Shown: piece after piece, positions 32,490 through 40,360 of the stretch | Position numbering within the stretch: position 1 is the first letter of the stretch | Layout of the letters: the number at the start of each line of letters is the position of its first letter | From: Thermodesulfobacteriota bacterium | Lineage (GTDB): Bacteria > Desulfobacterota > WTBG01 > CAIYCZ01 > CAIRTM01 | NCBI GenBank assembly: GCA_028278025.1 | Contig: JANQFE010000133.1 | Location: 1 to 40,523, forward strand | Reading direction: 5' to 3' | Length of the DNA stretch: 40,523 nucleotides | Notes under the pieces: model-generated | The model's input: the letters and a program-made list of their open reading frames with translations, nothing else | What the model was told of the DNA's origin: nothing | The model's database searches: none | Made by a program: the position numbers and the translations under genes

Positions 32490-33179
32490 TCACATAACAG
32501 TTTCTTCTAATAATTTTACAAATGTTGTAGGAGTACCGGGCAGCCCGCGTACTTCCTCCGACCTTAAAAGAACACCGTCCGTTAACCGGTACCAAAAAAA
32601 AGATTTCCAGAAGATTGAATGCAGGTATGCAATCCTTAACCTTATCTTGACAGCTGTATACGAGGTGCCATTGAGATGTATGCGCTCCAATTTTTCTTTT
32701 GTTGCTTTGAATTTGACTGCCTTCAGTTTTTCCGGTTTGGTCATATAAAACTGTATTGCCTGTTTATCCGATACCACAAAATCTTTCAAGAGGAGTTTTG
32801 AACCATACCAGACATCCTCATCTATGGTGACGGCTTCAGACACTTTTTTGTTATTCAGGGTTCCTTCAAAAAGCAAACTGTTTTGTTTCTTCGTGACGGT
32901 AACAGTATCACCGTTTTGGATGTTTTTATAGTGCTCGATTGTGGTCTGGAAGGTATGGTTGCTGATTATTTTTCTAAGTATATTTTTCTCGAACAGTTCT
33001 ACAGTAAAACCTACTGCAGTTTCAGTCACAAGATATTTATTTTGAGAGCTCAATGTGCCCGTTGTTTCACTATAGACAAGTCTGGTGGTTTGCTGTGTAT
33101 CTGCGCGGATGCCGAATGCCAGGATAACAGGACAGCATAAGATTATCAGGAAGCCGGTGGGGTTTAGTTTGAAGGTCAT
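32490..33179 (-). CDS. Exported protein of unknown function (paralogue of 30092-30760)
   Basis: A 229-aa protein with a signal peptide (LIILCCPVILAFGIRA) and a beta-rich body similar to the gene at 30092; the C-terminal FWYRLTDGVLLRSEEVRG block is the best-kept part. It is the downstream partner of the OlsF-like acyltransferase gene (27-nt gap), so probably cotranscribed with it, whereas its relative has its own promoter. The pair may be envelope proteins used under the same condition. Function unknown. Confidence 0.68.
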   Translation of the reverse strand: MTFKLNPTGFLIILCCPVILAFGIRADTQQTTRLVYSETTGTLSSQNKYLVTETAVGFTVELFEKNILRKIISNHTFQTTIEHYKNIQNGDTVTVTKKQNSLLFEGTLNNKKVSEAVTIDEDVWYGSKLLLKDFVVSDKQAIQFYMTKPEKLKAVKFKATKEKLERIHLNGTSYTAVKIRLRIAYLHSIFWKSFFWYRLTDGVLLRSEEVRGLPGTPTTFVKLLEETVM

Positions 33180-33206
33180 GCGTTTATAATTTTTCTTCAG
33201 CTTTTT

Positions 33207-35090
33207 TCATTGCAATGCTTGACCTTCCTGCATGGGACAATTATTGTCCCCGGTAGTATGTATATTATGGTACTTTAAAAATATTTTAAGCCCTCCTTCA
33301 TTCATAAAACGTTTAAGCAGTTTGGTCTCGGTTTTTCTCAGGTCAACAATCAGCAGGCTGTCAATCACATGGGAGAAGTCAGCATCTACATTAAAGCTCA
33401 ATATGGTACCATTCAGTTTTAAATAATGGCGCAAAAGTATCGGTACACCCTTACCGTCCTTTTCGATTTCTGACACAAGCGCAGAAACATGTTCGAGTGT
33501 TAAAAAAGGAGACTGTAAGGTGCGCTGATCGACTCCCCTGATTTTTCTATTGCGGGCTGGGTTGCGCGCCTTAACATAACGGGAAAGTTCCGGGTTGACT
33601 TTCGAATCCTGCAGAAATTGTAATATGAGATTTCTAGAAACAGTTTGATAATCATTGCTGATACTTACCGGGCCGAAAAGAATTTTATATTGGGGGTTGC
33701 GAGTGATAAACTCGCCAATGCCACGCCACAGCAAAGCAAGAGAATTATACTTTTTTTGGTAATGTGAACAAATAAAGGAGCGACCCAGTTCTAGTGCCGG
33801 GCTGAGATTTTGTAGGAATCCGTTTTTAAACCTAAACAGTGTGGTAGTATAGAGGCCTTGTGTGCCAAAGGAAGCAATGATTTGATCGATGGGAGCAAGG
33901 CGATAGCCACCTACGATCTCCTGTTCTGCATGGTTCCACATAAACAGCTGTAGATAGCTGCGATCAAAAGCATCAAGATCAACTTTTTTACCTGTTCCCT
34001 CGCCTGCTTCGCGAAATGTTTTTTCTCGCAGCCTGCCGATTTCTAAAAGGATTTGTGGTATCTGATCACCACGGGCAATATAGACCGAGATGTCACCTTG
34101 CTGCAGCAAGCACTGTTCATCGGTAAGACGCTCAATCTCACGTCTAAGCATTGTATGTGATAGAGGCGGTACAATTGATTTACTGTATTTCTTTTTCGGG
34201 TGTAAAAACGGCAGATTAAATGAGAAGGGTTTATTATCTCTATTCTTCAGAATGTAGGTACACAGCCTGAGGTAGTCCGCCATAGACTGATTCGTATCAA
34301 AGTTGGAGAGAGTGCGGAATGTAATGGGGCTGCCAATATGAACTTTTATTGAGGTGGCTTTTTTGTTCAAAAGCTCCCGGGGGAGCATAATTGTACGAAA
34401 CCGGGGATGCAGCAGACCCAGTATGTGAAAGAGATTGCTGTTGCGTCCATCAAAAAAGACCGGCAGCACAGCTGCCCCGGTACGTTTAATTAAAGATCCT
34501 ACGTGGGGTGTCCATGGTGGATCAGTTACCTGTGCCCGGGAAACCTTGAAATGTGATACTTCCCCAGCAGGAAAAGTTCCCAGAGCACCACCTTTTTGAA
34601 GCCAATCTATAGTCTGTTTCAGGGGTTTAATATTTTTAAGCATAGAATTTTTTTTCTTAAAGGGATCTATGGGTATAACAAATTCATACAGCTCAGGGAT
34701 ATGGCGGAGCATGTAATTGCCCAGTATTTTTACATCCGGACGGACAGTTGTTAATATCGCTCCGAGGATGATGCCATCCAGTCCACCAAAAGGGTGATTG
34801 GCGACAACCACCAAGGGGCCGGCAGACGGTATTTTCTGAATGTCAGACGCATTGATATGAAGGTCAATGTTGAGAAATTCCAGGCAGGTATAGAAAAAAT
34901 TAGTGTACTGAGTTTGGGACGTGATACTCGCATAAGCATCGTTGAGCCTATGCAATGAAAGGACCTTGCCTAAGGGCCAATCAAACAAATTGTAAATCCT
35001 GCTTTTAAGTGGACTGGAAATGTAACGCCCTATATCGACCAGTTTCTCCTGGGCTGTTTCTCCAATCATTCTATACCCCCGCTGATACAT
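33207..35090 (-). CDS. olsF-like: Bifunctional acyltransferase, OlsF-like (PlsC domain plus OlsB-type GNAT domain)
   Basis: A 627-aa fusion. The N-terminal half is a lysophospholipid acyltransferase with NHPFGGLDG at residues 98-106 (catalytic His99) and FPAGEVS (the FPEG-like motif). The C-terminal part, from about 330, is an OlsB/hemolysin-type N-acyltransferase: IGRLREKTFREAGEGTGKKVDLDAFDRSYLQLFMWN and IVGGYRLAP. In the OlsF family the C-terminal domain puts a 3-hydroxy fatty acyl on ornithine and the N-terminal domain adds the second acyl chain, making ornithine lipid without phosphorus. The start is either 35090 or the internal ATG at 35069, where GGGGG gives a better-spaced site. Ornithine as head group is inferred from the family. 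Confidence 0.85.
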   Translation of the reverse strand: MYQRGYRMIGETAQEKLVDIGRYISSPLKSRIYNLFDWPLGKVLSLHRLNDAYASITSQTQYTNFFYTCLEFLNIDLHINASDIQKIPSAGPLVVVANHPFGGLDGIILGAILTTVRPDVKILGNYMLRHIPELYEFVIPIDPFKKKNSMLKNIKPLKQTIDWLQKGGALGTFPAGEVSHFKVSRAQVTDPPWTPHVGSLIKRTGAAVLPVFFDGRNSNLFHILGLLHPRFRTIMLPRELLNKKATSIKVHIGSPITFRTLSNFDTNQSMADYLRLCTYILKNRDNKPFSFNLPFLHPKKKYSKSIVPPLSHTMLRREIERLTDEQCLLQQGDISVYIARGDQIPQILLEIGRLREKTFREAGEGTGKKVDLDAFDRSYLQLFMWNHAEQEIVGGYRLAPIDQIIASFGTQGLYTTTLFRFKNGFLQNLSPALELGRSFICSHYQKKYNSLALLWRGIGEFITRNPQYKILFGPVSISNDYQTVSRNLILQFLQDSKVNPELSRYVKARNPARNRKIRGVDQRTLQSPFLTLEHVSALVSEIEKDGKGVPILLRHYLKLNGTILSFNVDADFSHVIDSLLIVDLRKTETKLLKRFMNEGGLKIFLKYHNIHTTGDNNCPMQEGQALQ

Positions 35091-35110
35091 ATCCTTCTAA
35101 ATTGCAGCAA

Positions 35111-35153
35111 AGTATTGTCCAGGATTGTTAAAAGTAAATTAAACTACAGTTAG
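35111..35153 (-). promoter_or_regulatory. PHO-box-like repeats with -10, for the OlsF-like gene
   Basis: Minus strand: CTAAC (35149-35153), TTAAT (35138-35142) and TTAAC (35127-35131) lie 11 bp apart. AATACT (35111-35116) follows after 10 nt. The start of transcription falls just before the start codon at 35090. Confidence 0.7.
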
Positions 35154-35256
35154 GATTGCATTATGATTTTTGCGGTAACAGTTTGGAACCGGTACTTACC
35201 CAGCAGGATGGTGATGGTATTATAATTATTGATCATGGTATGATTTTGTTATTTTG

Positions 35257-35288
35257 CTAACAAAAATATAACGGTTTCTTCATTATAT
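35257..35288 (+). promoter_or_regulatory. PHO-box-like repeats with -10, for the PHP-PhoH unit
   Basis: CTAAC (35257) and ATAAC (35268) are 11 bp apart. TTATAT (35283-35288) begins 10 nt later. It is divergent from the OlsF-like promoter, with both boxes in one intergenic region of about 265 bp. Confidence 0.55.
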
Positions 35289-35356
35289 CTTAATTGTTCT
35301 GCATTACAAAAATATATATAAAACAATTATTAATTAACTGTTACCAATAGCTATAG

Positions 35357-37189
35357 ATGTCAAAGGCGGACCTACACATACACTCATCCTTTTCTGCACA
35401 CCCTTCAGAATGGTTTCTGCAACGTCTGGGAACTCGTGAATCATATACAGCACCGGAGATAATCTACCAGCAGGCGCGCAGAATGGGCATGACGTTCGTG
35501 ACCATAACCGATCATAATGAAATAGCCGGTTCAGTTATGCTCAAAGAAAAATATCCTGAGCATGTCTTTACAGGTATTGAAGTAACAACCTACTTCCCTG
35601 AAAACGGCTGCAAAATTCATGTGCTTGTTTATGGCCTGAACGAGCAGCAATTTCATATGATTGATAAGCTCAGGACCGATATTTATCAATTGCGTGATTA
35701 CCTTAAACAGCAGGAACTGGCCCATACAGTAGCTCATGCAACATATGCAATTAATAAGAAACTCACCATAGAATATATTGAACGGCTGTTCCTTCTTTTT
35801 GACTATTTTGAAGGTATTAATGGAAGCAGGAGCCGCATTGCTAATGATACGCTTGTTGATACACTCTCAGCCTTAACGCCCGCGAGAATTGATGATCTCT
35901 ATCGTCAATACCGAATAGAGCCCTTCAGTGATACACCATGGATAAAAGGCTTAACAGCCGGTACGGATGACCATAGCGGTCTCTTTATCGGAAAAACTTA
36001 CACTGAAGGGTGTGCTGAAACCCCTGAAGAGTTTATTGACCGGCTCAAGAAAAAAGAGATATCACCGGCAGGGCGTCACAACGACTATCAAGGTTTAGCA
36101 TTTGCAATTTACAAAATTGCCTATGACTTTTCACAATCAAGGAGAAATGTCCTGTCTTCTTCACTTTTCAGCTCGATCAATAATTTTATCTTTGAAGACA
36201 AAAACATCGGGCTAAAAAGCACACTCATGATCAAAAAAATGAAATATTTAAAAAACGGCAGGGAGAACGGTATCAGCCGTCTTATCGTCGAACTCATCGA
36301 AACGCTTCAATCAAATAAAGAACTCACCACTGAAGAGCGGTTGACATTATTATATAATAAGATATCCGAGGTTGCTGATCATTTATTTAACATGTTTATC
36401 AAGGGGGTCGAGCAGGACCTTATCATCGGGGATATGCTTTCACTGATTAAACGTATTTCCACCTCTATCCCCGGTGTTTTTATGGCGTTGCCTTTTTTTA
36501 CGACAATGAATTTACTGCATGAATCCAGGTCAATGCTTACTGTATTAGCCCAAAAATACGGCAGCCGTATAGGGAAACGAAAAAAGCGGGTCTTACTGTT
36601 TACAGATACCCTGGATGACGATTCACTTGAAACTATACTGCATAACGTAAAAACCTGCTCTTTAGACACCTATGATGACTGTACGGTCGTAAGCTGTTTG
36701 CCGGAGCATACTACACCGGCAAACACCACATTGAACTGGATAAATCTTCCCCATATTTATACCTGCACAACATCCTTATTCAGAGACCATCCATTACAGT
36801 TTCCATCTGTGCTCGCTTCATTAAAAATTATATGCGATGCAGATCCGGACGAAATCTACCTGGCAACTCCCGGACCTGTCGGTATTCTGGGACTTTTAGT
36901 CTCACGGCTGCTTCATGTGCAGTGTTCCAGCATGTATAATAACAATCTTGAAGAACACATGCTGCAAAGTGCAGGAGATGACGGTTTCAGCATGTTTGCA
37001 CGGGAATTTTTCCGCTGGTTTTATTCCTTCACCGACACAATCATTGTGCCGACAGAAGAGCATATACATATTCTTGAGCAGTCCGGCTATGAAAAAGGGA
37101 AAATGATCGTCTCTACCGAACGGTTTAAAATGAATCTATTAGATTATAACGGTCTTTCAGTGGCTGCAAAAAACCAGCCTGCAGTATGA
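35357..37189 (+). CDS. PHP-domain protein with a truncated GT4-like glycosyltransferase half
   Basis: A 610-aa protein. The first about 280 residues are a PHP domain: ADLHIHSSFSAH (His-x-His), ITDHNEIAG, FTGIEVTTYFPENGCKIHVLVYG, VAHATYA and AGTDDHSG, which covers the metal-site set. A helical linker follows. Residues about 410-600 match the N-terminal half of a GT4 glycosyltransferase (VLLFTDTLDDDSLET, PDEIYLATPGPVGILGLLVSR, TIIVPTEEHIHIL), but the chain stops before the C-terminal half that binds the sugar nucleotide. The PHP half may be active; glycosyl transfer is unlikely without a partner. Upstream of phoH by 44 nt. Confidence 0.8.
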   Translation: MSKADLHIHSSFSAHPSEWFLQRLGTRESYTAPEIIYQQARRMGMTFVTITDHNEIAGSVMLKEKYPEHVFTGIEVTTYFPENGCKIHVLVYGLNEQQFHMIDKLRTDIYQLRDYLKQQELAHTVAHATYAINKKLTIEYIERLFLLFDYFEGINGSRSRIANDTLVDTLSALTPARIDDLYRQYRIEPFSDTPWIKGLTAGTDDHSGLFIGKTYTEGCAETPEEFIDRLKKKEISPAGRHNDYQGLAFAIYKIAYDFSQSRRNVLSSSLFSSINNFIFEDKNIGLKSTLMIKKMKYLKNGRENGISRLIVELIETLQSNKELTTEERLTLLYNKISEVADHLFNMFIKGVEQDLIIGDMLSLIKRISTSIPGVFMALPFFTTMNLLHESRSMLTVLAQKYGSRIGKRKKRVLLFTDTLDDDSLETILHNVKTCSLDTYDDCTVVSCLPEHTTPANTTLNWINLPHIYTCTTSLFRDHPLQFPSVLASLKIICDADPDEIYLATPGPVGILGLLVSRLLHVQCSSMYNNNLEEHMLQSAGDDGFSMFAREFFRWFYSFTDTIIVPTEEHIHILEQSGYEKGKMIVSTERFKMNLLDYNGLSVAAKNQPAV

Positions 37190-37233
37190 ATTTATTTTGA
37201 TTGATCGCTAAAAAAGGATTTGTAACTGTTTGA

Positions 37234-38565
37234 ATGCCCAGATACAAAAAGAAAATATTTGTTCTTGATACAAATGTCATACTTCATGACAGTTCCTGTA
37301 TATATCAATTTCACGAAAATGATGTTGTCGTTCCCATTACCGTGCTGGAAGAGCTTGACCGGTTTAAGAAAGGCAATGAAACACTGAATTTTCATGCCCG
37401 TGAATTCGTACGCGCACTGGATGAGCTCAGCGACGGCACGCTGTTCGATGGGGGGGTGCTAATCGGTCCGAATCGAGGCAACATTCTGATTGCCTTGGAA
37501 AAAGAGCTTCATAAGGATTTAGCGCATAACTTCTCAGGCCAGAAGCCGGATCATAAAATTCTTAATACAGCCTACCGCCTTGCCCAGGATTATCCCACAA
37601 GACAAGTTGTTCTTGTTACCAAAGATGTTAATCTGAGGATGAAGGCAAAGTCTCTTGGATTAATTGCACAGGACTATACGACTGATCACGTAAAGGACAT
37701 TTCTGCACTGTATACCGGTCATCGAATCGCAGAACATGTTCCATCCGTACTTATAGAACGCATGTATAAGGAGCCATTTGAAATTGAACAAACGTTGTTA
37801 GATGTGACCCATCCTTTCATGCCACATGAGTATGTTATTATGCGTAACGGAAAAAAATCTGCTTTAGCAATGTTTGATCCCTTTGTTCAAAGAATTAAGC
37901 GTGTTGATAAAAAAACGGCGTATGGGATTACACCACGCAATGCCGAGCAGACATTTGCTCTGGACGCCTTAATGAATAGTGATGTCAGGCTGGTAAGCTT
38001 AACGGGTAAGGCCGGAACGGGCAAGACGCTGTTTGCTTTGGCGGCAGCGCTTGAGAAAAGAAAGAATTATCGCCAGATATTTATTGCCCGCCCTATTGTT
38101 GCACTGAGCAATAAAGATATCGGCTATTTGCCGGGCGATATTGAATCAAAACTTGAGCCCTACATGCAACCCCTGTATGACAATCTCGGTGTTATTCAAA
38201 ACCAATTTGCCGAGTCGAACACCAAGAATCGCCGTATCAAGGAATTCCTCGAACAGGAAAAGCTCGTGGTGGCACCATTGTCATATATACGAGGACGAAG
38301 CCTGGTAAATATTTATTTCATCGTTGATGAGGCCCAGAATCTAACGCCCCATGAGGTCAAAACTATTATAACGCGGGCCGGTGAAGGTACCAAAATAATA
38401 TTCACGGGTGATATCTTTCAAATCGACCACCCTTATTTAAACAGCCATTCAAACGGCCTGAGCTACTTAATTGCCAAAATGCAGGGACAGAAGATTTATG
38501 CACATATAAATTTAGAAAAAGGGGAGCGTTCCGAGCTGGCGGACCTGGCCAGTAACCTGCTGTGA
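37234..38565 (+). CDS. PIN domain-PhoH-type ATPase (PhoH2/YlaK-like)
   Basis: A 443-aa cytosolic protein. Residues about 5-140 form a PIN RNase domain (FVLDTNVILHD, TVLEELDRFK, LVTKDVNLRMKA give the acidic site). After a linker, the PhoH ATPase has a Walker A TGKAGTGKT at about 257-265, the family motif ARPIVALSNKDIGYLPGDIESKL, a Walker B VDEAQN and TGDIFQIDHPYL. PhoH2 proteins are RNA helicase-RNases; phoH was named for induction by phosphate starvation in E. coli. That the gene lies in a PHO-like island is fitting. It is probably cotranscribed with the PHP gene and converges on the next gene with an 8-nt gap. Confidence 0.92.
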   Translation: MPRYKKKIFVLDTNVILHDSSCIYQFHENDVVVPITVLEELDRFKKGNETLNFHAREFVRALDELSDGTLFDGGVLIGPNRGNILIALEKELHKDLAHNFSGQKPDHKILNTAYRLAQDYPTRQVVLVTKDVNLRMKAKSLGLIAQDYTTDHVKDISALYTGHRIAEHVPSVLIERMYKEPFEIEQTLLDVTHPFMPHEYVIMRNGKKSALAMFDPFVQRIKRVDKKTAYGITPRNAEQTFALDALMNSDVRLVSLTGKAGTGKTLFALAAALEKRKNYRQIFIARPIVALSNKDIGYLPGDIESKLEPYMQPLYDNLGVIQNQFAESNTKNRRIKEFLEQEKLVVAPLSYIRGRSLVNIYFIVDEAQNLTPHEVKTIITRAGEGTKIIFTGDIFQIDHPYLNSHSNGLSYLIAKMQGQKIYAHINLEKGERSELADLASNLL

Positions 38566-38573
38566 AGCGAGAG

Positions 38574-39128
38574 TCACTTTTTATAATTTTTAATGGCCTC
38601 ATATCTGACATTAAAATACACAGTAATACCTTGATGTTCAATCCGTGCAACCTCCGGATCAGGTTTTGTTTGTTGTCCGTCTACTACGATAGTTTCAATA
38701 ACCGCGGCTTTGCCCTCGGCTACAGGTATATCAAAATCCTTGGTAACCCATTTGGTGGTATTAGTCCAGTAACCAACCCGCACCCGATGTGTCCCCGGTG
38801 TGGCCCGCACCCCTTCTTCACCGGGAATGATGAGGCGATATAAACCCTTGACCAGATATACTGGAAAGATTGTAAAGTATAAGATGTATCTTACCGGTTT
38901 TGATGCCTTGGTGAGTTTTTTAGAAGACATGGTTTCACTGGCAGCATATTTGCCATCAATGAGATAAATAGTGGCATTTACGACACCTTCATACTGTATT
39001 GTTCCATATGGTTCCGTTTTTTTCGGCCAGACATAGCGCGGTAGCCCCAGAGATGTTTCTGCTGCTGATACACAGAAAACCTGCCCAAGTATTACTATAA
39101 AAGCAATCACTTGATTGATGCTTTTCAT
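38574..39128 (-). CDS. Exported protein of unknown function, PEGA-like fold possible
   Basis: A 184-aa protein with a signal peptide (FIVILGQVFCVSA-AE). It is beta-rich: YGTIQYEGVVNATIYLIDGKYAA, a hydrophobic middle segment (YILYFTIFPVYLVKGLYRLII), then VRATPGTHRVRVGYWTNTTKWVTKDFDIPVAEGKAAVIET. The TPGTHRVRVGY stretch resembles the loop of PEGA-type beta modules found in surface proteins. It may have a membrane hairpin in the middle. No PHO-like promoter could be supported upstream. Unrecognised otherwise. Confidence 0.6.
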   Translation of the reverse strand: MKSINQVIAFIVILGQVFCVSAAETSLGLPRYVWPKKTEPYGTIQYEGVVNATIYLIDGKYAASETMSSKKLTKASKPVRYILYFTIFPVYLVKGLYRLIIPGEEGVRATPGTHRVRVGYWTNTTKWVTKDFDIPVAEGKAAVIETIVVDGQQTKPDPEVARIEHQGITVYFNVRYEAIKNYKK

Positions 39129-39281
39129 GATCTAGAACCTGTTAAGCATGCTCACGCAGGCAAAACTTTTACTATCCATTGCCGTGCAGTTTCGTTGCAA
39201 TAACATTTTTATCGGTATAGTTAAGGCTATTTTCGATGTTTTTGCGTGACAATCCTCTTCATGGTTTTCGGCTTCTTCTTT

Positions 39282-39335
39282 TTAAAACATAATTAACTTT
39301 TTCTTTATTCGTTTTTAATTTAGACAATGTATAAA
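39282..39335 (+). promoter_or_regulatory. PHO-box-like four-repeat promoter of the NadD-like pair
   Basis: TTAAA (39282), TTAAC (39293), TTTAT (39304) and TTAAT (39315) are exactly 11 bp apart. TATAAA (39330-39335) begins 10 nt after the last. The start near 39342 gives a leader of about 35 nt to ATG 39377. Confidence 0.75.
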
Positions 39336-39376
39336 CCTACTACGTAAGAACAATAATGCCTTTTAGGTGGGATCCA

Positions 39377-39640
39377 ATGCATACACACATATTGCAAGAA
39401 AGCAATAATCATGGCAGTGCACGCCTAGCCCATAGAATCAGATACGCAATTTATGATGATCTGCGAAAGATGGGCAAAGTGCTTGATCTATTAGTGCTTG
39501 ATGAACCATTATACGCTATCTATATGACAGCAGAAACATATCTTACCCAGATAGCCGAACTGTGTGCTCGTGAGGAGATTGACCCCACTGTTCCAATAAG
39601 AATCTCCCCAGGGGATCCGGCCATGCCGCATACAAGATAA
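39377..39640 (+). CDS. Small protein of unknown function (87 aa)
   Basis: I start it at ATG 39377 because AGGTGG (39365-39370) is 6 nt upstream; ATG 39356, 21 nt earlier in frame, has no site. The sequence has HRIRYAIYDDLRKMGKVLDLLVLDEPLYAIYMTAETYLTQIAEL, a mainly helical stretch, then a Pro-rich tail. No family known to me. It is upstream of the nucleotidyltransferase-like gene by 6 nt and likely coupled to it. Confidence 0.5.
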   Translation: MHTHILQESNNHGSARLAHRIRYAIYDDLRKMGKVLDLLVLDEPLYAIYMTAETYLTQIAELCAREEIDPTVPIRISPGDPAMPHTR

Positions 39641-39646
39641 AATCCT

Positions 39647-40360
39647 TTGCGAATTGGAGTGTTTCCGATTATTGCAAACCCGATTCACTGGTCGCATGTG
39701 ATAAATGGACTTTCTGCAATAGCACGACTCAAACTTGATAAGCTTATATATATAGTTACGGCAGGACTTGACAATAAAAAAAGCGACATGCCTCCCGTTC
39801 ACTTGCGTTATTCTATTGCCAGAAATATTATAAAAATATTCGATCCTTTACTTGTTTGTGCACCATATATGTGTGATGCATATCCTACAGGTGAAACCGA
39901 TGTTTTCAGCATTCTGCGGCTTAATTCAGAACTCACCATGGATGTATATTATTTGATCGGAACTGATCAGGGGTGCCGGTTTGCCACTGATTTAAATTTT
40001 GCTGCTGCTATGCAAAAGTCTGAACACGATAGCGACCGTACATCCCCCAGTTTTCAGCGAAACAAACACAGGATGTATGTCGCTGCTTTCGGCCATCGGA
40101 TAAAAAATAAGCCCCTCAATCAATTTCTTACAATCAAAACACTGCCACGCAGTCCTTTCGAGATATCCTATCACTTGCTGCAGGATGTGTTGAGAAGAAA
40201 AGTTCATCAAACAGCACTGGCGTTTCTGCCGTTTACAGTCTACCGATACATGTGCACCTACAGTCTTTATGGTGACTGTCCACATGAGTTTGAAATGCTT
40301 CAATCAGCAGAAACACAAGGAGTAATACAGAATATGTATTACCCTGAACTGACACTGTAG
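39647..40360 (+). CDS. NadD-like nucleotidyltransferase, degenerate
   Basis: TTG 39647 is the only start that keeps the family N-terminus, MRIGVFPIIANPIHWSHVIN, and it lies 6 nt after the previous stop, so it depends on coupling. The 237-aa product resembles the cytidylyltransferase/NadD class I fold: the HxGH motif reads H14-W-S-H17, and YLIGTDQG stands where NadD has the substrate loop. The usual C-terminal ISSTxIR is not clear (RSPFEISYHLLQDVL is the nearest). It may act on a nucleotide other than NaMN, or bind without catalysis. Confidence 0.62.
   Translation: MRIGVFPIIANPIHWSHVINGLSAIARLKLDKLIYIVTAGLDNKKSDMPPVHLRYSIARNIIKIFDPLLVCAPYMCDAYPTGETDVFSILRLNSELTMDVYYLIGTDQGCRFATDLNFAAAMQKSEHDSDRTSPSFQRNKHRMYVAAFGHRIKNKPLNQFLTIKTLPRSPFEISYHLLQDVLRRKVHQTALAFLPFTVYRYMCTYSLYGDCPHEFEMLQSAETQGVIQNMYYPELTL

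Noticed and set aside
39129..39250. PHO-like box for the exported protein at 38574-39128
   Set aside because: Only one TTAAC with a poor partner and no -10 at 10 nt.
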